Notes under the pieces: generated by a model
Seen by the model: the letters and a program-made list of their open reading frames with translations, nothing else
What the model was told of the DNA's origin: nothing
Database searches by the model: none
NCBI GenBank assembly: GCA_022708025.1
Contig: JAKIZM010000004.1
Location: forward strand, 1-64,000
Length of the DNA: 64,000 nucleotides
Reading direction: 5' to 3'
Source: Bacteroidota bacterium
Lineage (GTDB): Bacteria; Bacteroidota; Ignavibacteria; Ignavibacteriales; Ignavibacteriaceae
Shown here: in pieces, positions 1-9,600 of the stretch
How positions within the stretch are numbered: the first letter of the stretch is position 1
How the letters are laid out: every line of letters starts with the position of its first letter
Program-made: the position numbers and the translations under genes

Positions 1-108
1 CTTCAAAATGTTATATGAACAATCCCATTTAGCTCAATAAAGACAGTCATAAGGAAGAATTTTTAAGAAATAATTATTTGTCCGTTAAATTATCTTTGTT
101 TTTGTCTC

Positions 109-858
109 CTATATCGGATTTGAGATTACAATTGATGAAAATTGATTTCCATTTTCTACATAGGCAATATGATTATTATCAATTATATTATATTCTCCCT
201 GACTTAGTTGTGAGTTTGTAAAATCTGCAATTTTCTGATAACCATTTCCATTCCGATCTGTTCTAAAAATAGTTCTTTGAGGATTACTGCTTTGATAATA
301 TATCCAGTTACCATCCGGTGAAAACTTGGGATAATAATTCCTGTTTTCCGGACCTGTTAACTGTAAAGAATTTGGTTCAGGTTGGATCCCACTGTTATAG
401 TATTCTACTTTTTTAGAAGAATTCATTAAATATTCTTTCATTCCCTCTGAAACACTGCCTTGAAACCAAAGTTCATATGGAACAACAGTCTTAACGTCAA
501 TCATTCTATTGTCCCACTTTTTTAAATCAAATCTGAATTTATGTCCAGCTTCAAATGGCGGCGTGATCCAATCATAACTTACGCCCATACGAATATCATT
601 TAGATCACTCTTAAAAGTTAACGTTGATGCATATCCTTTCTCAGTAAGATGGACAACTGCTTGGGCAACATACTCCATTAAAGGATATTTAAATCCGGGA
701 GTATCATCATATCTTATTTCCACATTTATTGAATCAAAGACAAAGACATCTCCGTAAACTGGCTCACTGATATTACTTTTTGTACAGCTTAATGGAAGGA
801 TAAAACCTACTATAAATAAAACAGGAATTAATCTGTGGATAATTTTAGAAGTTTTCAT
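109..858 (-). CDS. Putative lipoprotein with TolB-like beta-propeller repeat
   Basis: A protein of about 249 residues with an N-terminal hydrophobic signal (about residues 5-25) ending in LPLSC, a loose lipobox, so it is probably anchored in an envelope membrane. Near residues 175-190 it has YYPKFSPDGNWIYY, the classic PD40/TolB propeller blade motif, followed by an IFRTDRNG segment typical of the same repeat. Only one or two blades are visible, too few for a closed propeller. The start could be GTG at 870, ATG at 864 or ATG at 858; I prefer 858 because MKTSK begins a standard signal peptide and GAGGTG lies 11 bases upstream. The specific function is unknown. Confidence 0.7.
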   Translation of the reverse strand: MKTSKIIHRLIPVLFIVGFILPLSCTKSNISEPVYGDVFVFDSINVEIRYDDTPGFKYPLMEYVAQAVVHLTEKGYASTLTFKSDLNDIRMGVSYDWITPPFEAGHKFRFDLKKWDNRMIDVKTVVPYELWFQGSVSEGMKEYLMNSSKKVEYYNSGIQPEPNSLQLTGPENRNYYPKFSPDGNWIYYQSSNPQRTIFRTDRNGNGYQKIADFTNSQLSQGEYNIIDNNHIAYVENGNQFSSIVISNPI

Positions 859-944
859 ACACATTCTCACCTCATCGCTAAAACGTTTCTTACCACACTT
901 ACCGGAATTTATTTAATTTAACTTAGAATAAAGTTTTTCTAATG

Positions 945-2570
945 TCAACCAAATAACATCTTAACAATAAACAAGGCACCTAATGCACCAGCCACATCCG
1001 CCAACAAACCGGCTGCTAATGCGTGTCTGGTATTTTTAACATTTACAGCACCAAAATAAACTGCAAGCACATAAAAAGTAGTTTCTGAACTTCCAAAAAA
1101 AGTTGATACGAGAATTCCTATAAAAGAATCTGCTCCGTGGACTGACATTGTTTCAGCCATAACACCAAGAGAACCACTGCCTGAAAGCGGACGCATCAGT
1201 GCCATTGGCAAAGCTTCCGCCGGCATTCCAATCGGATCGGTAAAAATTCTTAGCACCGGAATCAACCAATTATCCATCGCTCCGCCTGCTCTGAAAATTG
1301 CAATAGCAACCAACATTGCAACTAAGTATGGAATAATTCTGACAGCAATGTTAAATCCTTCTTTAGCACCTTCTACAAATTGTTCATACACTCTTACTTT
1401 TTTAATAGCACCATAGCCAATAAAAACAAAAATTAAAAACGGAATTGCCAAGGTTGAAACCGTTGTTATTAAATCTTTGAAAAATGTTGGGGGCAGAAAA
1501 CTGAAAAGAGAACCAATTGATTTTGATAAACCGGTTGAAAATGTCAAAACAATAATAGCTATCAGTGAAATAACTGTAATTAGGAATTTAATATTACTCT
1601 TAAGCCAATCACCAAATCCGCCTTTTTTAATCGGAAATTTTTCAAATAACTTTGCTACTGTTACACCGGTTATTGTAGCACAAGTAGAGCCAAAAAGTGA
1701 AGTGGCGATAATAATTGTTGGATCTGAACTGCCTGCAGCAGCACGAACAGCAATTGCAGTTGCAGGTATTAATGTCATTCCCGCAGTGTTAATTGCAAGA
1801 AAAGTAACCATTGAATTAGTTGCTGTTCCTTTATTTGGATTGAGTTTATCAAGCTCCTCCATCGCTTTTAATCCAAACGGAGTCGCAGCATTTCCAAGTC
1901 CCAGCATATTTGCCGAAATATTCATTACCATAGAACCAATTGCAGGATGATCGGGTGGAATTTCTGGAAATAATCTTCTTGTTATTGGTTTTAAAACATT
2001 TGCAATAATTTTAATAAGTCCTGCATCTTCAGCAACCTTCATTACACCAAGCCAGAGAGCCATAATACCGATTAAACCCAATGCAATCTCAACTGCAGTC
2101 TGAGCGATCTTAATCGCATCGTTAGTTACTTTTTTCATCTCAAGGAAACTTATCTTCTCGAAATATACATTTGCTAAAAAAGTAACTGAATCAATTTGAG
2201 AAGTAATTACAGCATTGGCGAGCAAATCATCGTCTTTTCCCGAAGCTTTAGCAATTGTCTGTATAAATTTTGGTTCTGATTTGTCAACTGAAAGATATAA
2301 TTGAATTGATTTATCATTTGAAGTAAAACTGCCGGTTCCTTTAATTACAATTGCTGATTTCTCTTTGTCGTTTGAAAACTTATTATAATTTTCAGCTGAT
2401 ACTTTCAAATCCAGATTAAAATTGGTTTTGGTAGCTGTTCCGGTTTTTTGAACAATTGCTGTAAGCGGGACATTATTTTTATAAGTGTTGTTTGAAATGT
2501 CAGCAATATCTATGTATAGTGCGGAAGCTATTCCAAGGAATAGTAATGCAAGCCAAACATAATTTAACAA
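945..2570 (-). CDS. SpmA/SpmB-type nucleoside recognition (Gate) domain membrane protein
   Basis: A 541-residue multi-pass membrane protein that joins the two halves kept separate as SpmA and SpmB in Bacillus. The first Gate half covers about residues 150-310 (ANMLGLGNAATPFG, then FLAINTAGMTLIP). The second covers about 395-541 (MRPLSGSGSLGVMAE, FFGSSETTFYVLAVYFG). The family is linked to nucleoside or other solute transport, but the substrate in non-spore-formers is not known. Between the first transmembrane helix (MLNYVWLALLFLGIASAL) and the first Gate segment lies an extra polar region of about 110 residues that usual SpmA proteins lack, probably a periplasmic insert. It is followed downstream by the 152-residue gene of the same orientation, which lies upstream in transcription. 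Confidence 0.85.
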   Translation of the reverse strand: MLNYVWLALLFLGIASALYIDIADISNNTYKNNVPLTAIVQKTGTATKTNFNLDLKVSAENYNKFSNDKEKSAIVIKGTGSFTSNDKSIQLYLSVDKSEPKFIQTIAKASGKDDDLLANAVITSQIDSVTFLANVYFEKISFLEMKKVTNDAIKIAQTAVEIALGLIGIMALWLGVMKVAEDAGLIKIIANVLKPITRRLFPEIPPDHPAIGSMVMNISANMLGLGNAATPFGLKAMEELDKLNPNKGTATNSMVTFLAINTAGMTLIPATAIAVRAAAGSSDPTIIIATSLFGSTCATITGVTVAKLFEKFPIKKGGFGDWLKSNIKFLITVISLIAIIVLTFSTGLSKSIGSLFSFLPPTFFKDLITTVSTLAIPFLIFVFIGYGAIKKVRVYEQFVEGAKEGFNIAVRIIPYLVAMLVAIAIFRAGGAMDNWLIPVLRIFTDPIGMPAEALPMALMRPLSGSGSLGVMAETMSVHGADSFIGILVSTFFGSSETTFYVLAVYFGAVNVKNTRHALAAGLLADVAGALGALFIVKMLFG

Positions 2571-2614
2571 GTTAATTCTCCGGATTTATTGGAAGAATAT
2601 TATAAAGAAATGAT

Positions 2615-3073
2615 TTAATTTCCTTCTTCAATTAAAGCCTTAATCTCGTTTGAATCAAGAATAACAGGAATAAGATTTTCACCTACTTTATAATTTTCAG
2701 CTTTTTCTGAAGCAGAATATTTGGAGCGATAAAGTTCTTTAATCTGTTCAGCAAGTTTAGCATCATCAACTTCTTTTATCTCTCCATTAATTGTTATGTA
2801 TGATAGTTTATAAGTAAGTCCTGCTGTTTTAGTATTAACTTTTTCATCGGATAAAATTGTAAAACTTCCGAGCGAACCATATTTAATATGTACATAATTT
2901 TCATCTGTTGTATCAAGATAGGTATAAATATTTTTATCCAGATAAATAAAATTGCAGGCAAACTGCATCAGCTTTTCTATTGCAAGATGAATACACAAAA
3001 CACCGGAACGGGCTTTGTTAATCTGCTTTTCTATTTCTTTAATGTCTCTTACAAGTGTTAATTGTTTTTTCAT
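2615..3073 (-). CDS. Small protein, possible FMN-binding split-barrel (PNPOx-like) fold
   Basis: A 152-residue soluble protein with no signal peptide. Residues about 20-75 (GVLCIHLAIEKLMQ, then NFIYLDKNIYTYLD and IKYGSLGSFTIL) look like the strands of the pyridoxamine-phosphate-oxidase-like split barrel in small flavin or haem-binding proteins. This is a fold impression only; no cofactor residues can be confirmed. It sits 16 bases downstream of the AddA-like gene in the same direction and is probably cotranscribed with it. Confidence 0.6.
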   Translation of the reverse strand: MKKQLTLVRDIKEIEKQINKARSGVLCIHLAIEKLMQFACNFIYLDKNIYTYLDTTDENYVHIKYGSLGSFTILSDEKVNTKTAGLTYKLSYITINGEIKEVDDAKLAEQIKELYRSKYSASEKAENYKVGENLIPVILDSNEIKALIEEGN

Positions 3074-3089
3074 AGCGGTAAACCGATAT

Positions 3090-6000
3090 TTAGTTAATTA
3101 TACATCTGTTTGCAGAATCAGAGAATGAACAAAATCTGCAATGATGTATATTTTTATCAAACTTTTTATTTCTGATATTTAGAATAATTCCTGTTATTTC
3201 TTTTTCAAGGGATTCTAATTCTTTTTTTGAATATCTGATTGAAACTATATCATCAGGATGTTTTATAAATATCAAATTTCCCTCAAATATCCCAAAATCA
3301 CTAAATAATCTACTGGAAATATATAAATAAAATTTCAATTGCATTAAATAATATTCAGCATGTTTTTTTATTTCTTTCGATTCAATATTATCTGTTTTAT
3401 AATCGCAAATAATTATTTTGTCTTTATCAAATATTATCCGGTCAGTAATACCGTGCAAAAAATAATCATTTTCTTTAATATAAATCTCAAATTCATTTTT
3501 ATAAGAAGGCAGACTTAAATAATTTTTGGCAAAGTTTGATTCCTGCACCTTTTTAAGATCACTTTTTAATGTATCTGAATATTTTTCAAAATCTTTAACA
3601 ATTTTTTCACCTGCTAAATATTTATCAACCTCATCATATTTTATATTTTTTTCCATACAACTATGGAACAGTTTTCCGTATAAAGCAGGATCGATATTTA
3701 AGGAATTATCTTTATCCGGTTCTGTTAAATACTCACTGATTAAATCATCCAGATTATCAGATGTATCTTCATCAAATCCGCTTTCTATTGATAGCTCATT
3801 TTTTTGTGAATAACGTAAGGAATTAAGTTTTGAAAACCCTGCTTCGTAAGTTAAATAGTATTTTAACGGACATTGATTGTATATCGATACTTTAGAAGCT
3901 GATATAATTTCTAACTTTTCACTTGAGTAAAGTCCGTCGGTATAAATCTTAAGTTCCGAAATTTCTCTCTTCGCATCATCAACAAGTATTTCCTCATCTT
4001 CAATATCTTTTTGGAAATTAATCTCAAGATTAAACTTTTCGGTTTTAGTGATATATCTGTCTCCTTCTAATTCAAGAAAACCTAACTCTTCAAATATATC
4101 AACTTTCTCAGGACTAAAATCACTATTCAATCCTAAACCAAGCAGCGACAGAAAGGAATTTTTATTAGGCGTTTTATCTTTGTTTATTGTTCCTGATATA
4201 TATAACTGATCCATTGCTCTCGTTACTGCTACATACAGAAGTCTTTTTAATTCTGCATAATCTTTTTTCTCGGTCATAAAATTATAAAGACTAACTATCG
4301 GAGCAGAAAAATAATCATCAAAGTATTCATCATTTTCCGGAAGCTTCGTTAATAAACCAAATTCTTTATCAACAATTACTTCTCCTGTCTTTGCTATTGA
4401 TTTCTGACTTGTTTCTTCTGTCTTATATAAAAATACAATCGGGAATTCAAGACCCTTAGCCTGATGAATTGTCATCAATTTAACTGCATCAGTATCAACA
4501 ATACCTGATGCCTGTGCTTCATCAACAGATTCACTTATTGCATCTTTTAAATAATTAATAAAATCGTAAAGATTTCTGAATCCGGTAGCATTAAAATTTC
4601 TTGCAATGTTTATCAGCTTAAAAACGTTAGCTGTTTCCTGATTCCCATCTGTTCTTGATGAAAGTGTTGCTAAATAATCATTATCAGTAATAAGTTTTTC
4701 TATTAACAGAGAAATATTAAGTGAATTGCATAGTGCAAGATTTTCAGTTAATGTGTTAATAATAGTATCCGGTTGTTTTTCTTTGGAAAAATTATTTAGT
4801 TTTTCCCAAAAACTTCTTCCGCTTCGTAGGGATATTCTGTAAAGATCGCTGTCACTTACATTAAAAAATGGTGAGCGTAAAACTCCGACTAAGGCAACAT
4901 TATTATTTTTATCTGATAAGAACGATAAGTAATTAAATATATCATTAATTGATTGCCTCTGATAAAATCCCCTTCCGCCAACAATTGAATAAGGAATTTT
5001 ATTTTTGTTTAATTCCTTTTCCAGATTCTCAAAATGTTTTCGTTTACGGACAAGAATTGTGAAATTAGAATAATGATAACCTGATTGATTTTTAATTTGT
5101 TTTATTTTCCTGATTATCATTTGTTCTTCAGTAACTTCTGATTCAGAACCTTCAACATTAATCAGAAACCCAACCTTGCCATCTGTTTTTTCTTTTCGCG
5201 CACATATTAAATCGGCAGCAGGAACTTCACCAAATAATTCAACCGGATCTTTGAATATCCTTCGGAAAACATGATTACAAAAAACACATATTTCAGGATT
5301 CATTCTAAAGCTATCAGGCAGAATTAATAAATTATTCTTACTACTTGCTTTTTTAATGTCATCACGGGTGAGATTGAATATTTCAATTTCTGCATCTCTG
5401 AATTTGTAAATACTTTGCTTTTCATCGCCAACAATAAACAGATTACCTTTTCTTAAATAATCCAGCAGAGGTAGGAAAATCTGATATTGAATTTCATTTG
5501 TATCCTGAAATTCATCCACCATAATTAATTTATATTTTTCAGCCAGATCATTTTGAACTTCAGATTTTTCAAGGAGCTGTTTTACATAAAGCAATATATC
5601 TTCGTAATCGATATAACCTTCAGCTCTCTTTTTTAATTCATAAGTTCTTAAACTTCTTGCAAAAATTCTTAATAGTTTTTTACCGAAGATAGCCAAGTGA
5701 TTTTCAATTTCAGTTCCACCATCAGAAACGCAGAGTTTATAGACGTCTGAAAAAATATCTTCAACCACTCTCACTATTTCAGCAAATAATTCATTCTTTA
5801 CCTTACTGAGATATCCGCGTTTCCTTATTGTTAAATCGCTAGTAAAAACTAACGGTTTAATTTGCACCAAAGAACGAATAATTTCATTTGATAACTTACT
5901 TTGCTGTAAAACTAAAAGTAACGGAATAAGAGGTTTAGCATTTTCATTTTCAGGATCAGATGATAATACTGCGTTATTGATTTGTTGTAAATAATCTAAA

Positions 6001-6662
6001 AAGATTTCTTTAACATCGTTCCATATTTTATTGAAATATGTTTCAAATGTTTTATGAAAGTAGCTGCTGATTACCGTTTCATCTTGTGAATATATTTTAT
6101 CCTGTAAAACCTGAACATTCTTTCTGTTTTCAATCAGCTTAACAATCTGCTTTAACAGTTTGCTTTTTGAACCTAAAATCCTAATAAGGTCTTTTGTTTC
6201 ACTTGCAGTTGAGGGATCATCAAAGCAATTTTTAATACTTTCTTCAACAGAGAGCTCAATCAATTCCTGTGATAATTTTTCATCAATTGGAATGAATCTG
6301 GCATCCAAGTTCAATTCAACAGGATAATCTCTTAATATATTTATACAAAACGAATGAATAGTTGATATGTTTGCAGAAACAAGCTGTCTTCTGATTCTTT
6401 CTGCTCTTTCTTGTTCTTTTTTATCTGAACAGGTTTTAATGTATTCATCAATTAGCTTGGTTATTCTGTTATATAATTCGCTTGCTGCTTTTTCTGTAAA
6501 AGTAATTGCAGCAATTTCTGATATATCAAGCTTATCTTCTAAAAGTGCATTTAAATATCTTCTGGCAAGAACAAAAGTTTTTCCTGAACCTGCATTTGCG
6601 GTAAGAGCTAAATTCCCTTTCGTATCAAGTGCTAATTTTTGATTCGGTGTAAGTTTGTCCAT
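3090..6662 (-). CDS. addA: UvrD/Rep-family helicase-nuclease, AddA-like
   Basis: A 1190-residue ATP-dependent helicase-exonuclease for double-strand break processing before RecA loading. The N-terminus has a superfamily 1A Walker A motif (NAGSGKT, residues 23-29). VDEFQDTNEIQ (about 385) is the Walker B/motif II. QAKGLEFPIVFLY (about 715) is motif V, and LKRLLYVAVTRA is motif VI. The C-terminus is a PD-(D/E)XK nuclease: GKLFHSCME, GITDRIIFDKD and IIICDYKTDN supply the H, D and D-x-K residues. One Cys in YNQCPLKYYL and three in CRFCSFSDSANRC could bind an iron-sulfur cluster, a feature best known from AddB. The likely AddB partner is not adjacent; an AddB-like nuclease lies at 63119. The gene starts 4 bases after the upstream kinase stops. 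Confidence 0.88.
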   Translation of the reverse strand: MDKLTPNQKLALDTKGNLALTANAGSGKTFVLARRYLNALLEDKLDISEIAAITFTEKAASELYNRITKLIDEYIKTCSDKKEQERAERIRRQLVSANISTIHSFCINILRDYPVELNLDARFIPIDEKLSQELIELSVEESIKNCFDDPSTASETKDLIRILGSKSKLLKQIVKLIENRKNVQVLQDKIYSQDETVISSYFHKTFETYFNKIWNDVKEIFLDYLQQINNAVLSSDPENENAKPLIPLLLVLQQSKLSNEIIRSLVQIKPLVFTSDLTIRKRGYLSKVKNELFAEIVRVVEDIFSDVYKLCVSDGGTEIENHLAIFGKKLLRIFARSLRTYELKKRAEGYIDYEDILLYVKQLLEKSEVQNDLAEKYKLIMVDEFQDTNEIQYQIFLPLLDYLRKGNLFIVGDEKQSIYKFRDAEIEIFNLTRDDIKKASSKNNLLILPDSFRMNPEICVFCNHVFRRIFKDPVELFGEVPAADLICARKEKTDGKVGFLINVEGSESEVTEEQMIIRKIKQIKNQSGYHYSNFTILVRKRKHFENLEKELNKNKIPYSIVGGRGFYQRQSINDIFNYLSFLSDKNNNVALVGVLRSPFFNVSDSDLYRISLRSGRSFWEKLNNFSKEKQPDTIINTLTENLALCNSLNISLLIEKLITDNDYLATLSSRTDGNQETANVFKLINIARNFNATGFRNLYDFINYLKDAISESVDEAQASGIVDTDAVKLMTIHQAKGLEFPIVFLYKTEETSQKSIAKTGEVIVDKEFGLLTKLPENDEYFDDYFSAPIVSLYNFMTEKKDYAELKRLLYVAVTRAMDQLYISGTINKDKTPNKNSFLSLLGLGLNSDFSPEKVDIFEELGFLELEGDRYITKTEKFNLEINFQKDIEDEEILVDDAKREISELKIYTDGLYSSEKLEIISASKVSIYNQCPLKYYLTYEAGFSKLNSLRYSQKNELSIESGFDEDTSDNLDDLISEYLTEPDKDNSLNIDPALYGKLFHSCMEKNIKYDEVDKYLAGEKIVKDFEKYSDTLKSDLKKVQESNFAKNYLSLPSYKNEFEIYIKENDYFLHGITDRIIFDKDKIIICDYKTDNIESKEIKKHAEYYLMQLKFYLYISSRLFSDFGIFEGNLIFIKHPDDIVSIRYSKKELESLEKEITGIILNIRNKKFDKNIHHCRFCSFSDSANRCIIN

Positions 6663-6665
6663 TTA

Positions 6666-9600
6666 TCAAAGTGAATTTTTTATCGGAAAAATCAGTTCAA
6701 ATGTTGAACCTTCAGTACTACTTTCTTTGAGATTGATCTCTCCGTTAATATTACTCATAAATCTTTTTGCTAAACTTAATCCTAATCCCATTCCATGTTT
6801 TTTGGTTGTAAAGTTTTCTTCAAAGATTTTTTCTTTCTGCAATTCAGGAATCCCTTTACCATTATCCTTAATTGTTAAAAAATATTTATTCTCTCTTTGC
6901 AGAACTTCTAACAAGATTATTGCTGCTTCTGCCTGAATAGAATTCCTTATAAGATTTATAAACATTCTTCTTAACTGCCCAACATCAGCATCAATAATAG
7001 CGCTCTTTAAATCAGTGTTAATGGTAATTTTTGTTTTTTCGTGCACAAACATATTAACAGTATCGTTAAGAACACTCAAGAGATCAATTTCTTCAATTTT
7101 AAGACTCGGCATTTTAGCAAAGTGAGAAAATTCTGATGCGATATGATTAAGATTTTCTATCTGATTTAAAACAGTAGTAGATACTTTCTCAAACAGTTTA
7201 TCAAAGTCTTTGCTTTTATCTTTATACGAAATTATTAATTGCTGTAAAGCTAACTTCATAGGTGTAAGAGGATTTTTAATTTCGTGTGCAACCTGTTTTG
7301 CCATTTCTTTCCATGCAGCCTCTCTTTCCATTTCTGCAATCTCTGCCTGGTTCTTCTTAAGTTCAGAAGTCATTTGATTAAAACCATCGAGAAGATCTTT
7401 AAGTTCGCCTCTTTCATTATGTTCAATTGTAACATTAAGATCGCCTTTGGATACGGCATCGGTTGCTTTTGTTAACCTCTGAATTGGCTGTGAAATCTGA
7501 TTGGCAAAAATAGTGCTGATAATTATTATGATAATAACAGCAAAGGAATAAATTCCGAAAATCACCACATTAATTTCGTTTGTAGAAATTGTAACTCTGA
7601 TTTTATTAAATGCATCATTAACCGAAAGTATATAATCTTTATCTTTCAGATGAATAAATCTGAAATAAGAATCAAATTTATAATTATTGACTTTTTCAGA
7701 TGTAATGAATTCCTGATACTTTAAGTAATTCAAAAAGTAATATGCTTTTGGATTCAGTTTGCTGTGCATCAATCCGATTTTATTATAAATATCATTTGAG
7801 TTATATATCTGATCAGTTGAAGTATATAAAGCAAACGAAATTCCAAGCTCATTAAAAGCGTTTTGTGAAGCTGTTATTATATCTCTGTTATTAAATTTAT
7901 TTAATTGTGCACCAAGATTCTTTTCAACATAATCTGCTCTTTGACTAAGTTCATTCAGTATTTCTTCTTTACCTCTTTCAGTAACCAGATTTGTGTTATA
8001 AATTGCCAGCACAACAACAGGAATAATTGAGATGATAAGAAAAGAAAGTAAAAGCTTTGCCTTGAATGTTAAATTAATTCTGCGCACCCGTAAAATTACT
8101 ATAAGTAAAAACGCAATTATTATAAACAATGAATGGATTATAAATATCTTAAAAAACTTAAACAGGTCCCAGGAAAAAGCACTCTCCTGAATTGCCACAA
8201 CAGTCAGAAATTCAGAATCATCTTCTTCAGATTTTAGCAGATAAGCTTCATATTTTTCAGAATTAAAATTTATCTTCAGCCAGCTATCGTTAAACACGCT
8301 GTCAACTTCTGCGTTAAGTATTTGTTTTACCTGATCTCTTGAAGGATAGATATCACCATATACATTATTTAAAATTCCATCTTTAAACTGAAATATTTTA
8401 AGCTGTTTAACATCTACAACTTTATTAAACACAGAAAGATTTGATTCTAAAAAAGTCGGATAGTTTATTGCACCGATCGATTTAATATTGAAATCTACAA
8501 AGGCTGCAATATAGCCTCTTAAAATCCCACGCTCTTTTATCTCAATTACCGCATAATAATAATCAATAACATCTTTTTGTTTATCAAAAACCGGAACTAC
8601 AATAATTTCATCATCTTTACTAATATTATTAAATATTGAGTTATCCGGCTGAATGCCGATTAAATATTCACCAAGAATTTGTCTCTTACTGTTGTAAAAT
8701 TGAATTCCGGAATTGAGGGATTCTCTCTGCATCGGACTTTGAGCCCACAGCTTAAAGGCAATTGCGTTGTAATTAGCAAACCTTTCACCAAACTGACTTA
8801 AAATATTCTTATCATTTTTTATATTTCTGATAGTTTCATCAAGCATAAATGATAATAGATTAGAATCTGTTCTGTTAATTTCCCAGGAAGTAGTTTTTAA
8901 AGATTCTTTTTCCAGTTTTGTATTAAAGAGAATAAGCAAAGAAATTGAAATAACTGAACTTACAAGTAAAACAATCAGATAGTGATAGACAGAATTCTGT
9001 TCCCTGATAATTATCTGATAGTAAAGTAAAAGTAAAAACAACAATATCAGAAAAAGCATTAAAGGTGTAATTAGTGGATCATTGCTTACGAAGTAAGAAA
9101 TAAATGATATGAGATAAATAATCGCAACTAAGAAAAGATAATGTTTTATCGTTACTTTACTTGAGTTAATAAAGCTTAAAATAATATTTAACAATCCCAA
9201 TATCAGCAGTGCAGCAGCAAACGTGAAAAGAAGCATATTCAGGTTCATTGCAATAGAAGGAAAATCAGGAATCAGATTTGGTTCTTTAAAATATCTTATT
9301 GTTGAATCGAAAACTATGCTTCGTATTGTCGCACTTATCCCTCGGATTATTAAAAAAATAATTACCGATAACCCTATTGCTGCAACGATAAAATATTTGC
9401 GATGAACTTTTCTTTCAGAATTCAGCAGATAACTTCTTGTGTAACGGAAAAACTGAACAGATAATATCAACACAAAAAATATTGTTGTAAAAAACTCAAT
9501 CGGTGATTTTACAAATCCCCAGGCAAACGGAGATGAAAAATAAACAGGATTTGAAAGCGGACCTGAAATAAAATTAGATGGAAAATCAAAAATAAAAATC

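Noticed and set aside
1477-1950. Plus-strand open frame of 157 codons inside the SpmA/B gene
   Set aside because: It is the mirror frame of a conserved membrane protein; composition is a shadow of hydrophobic codons.
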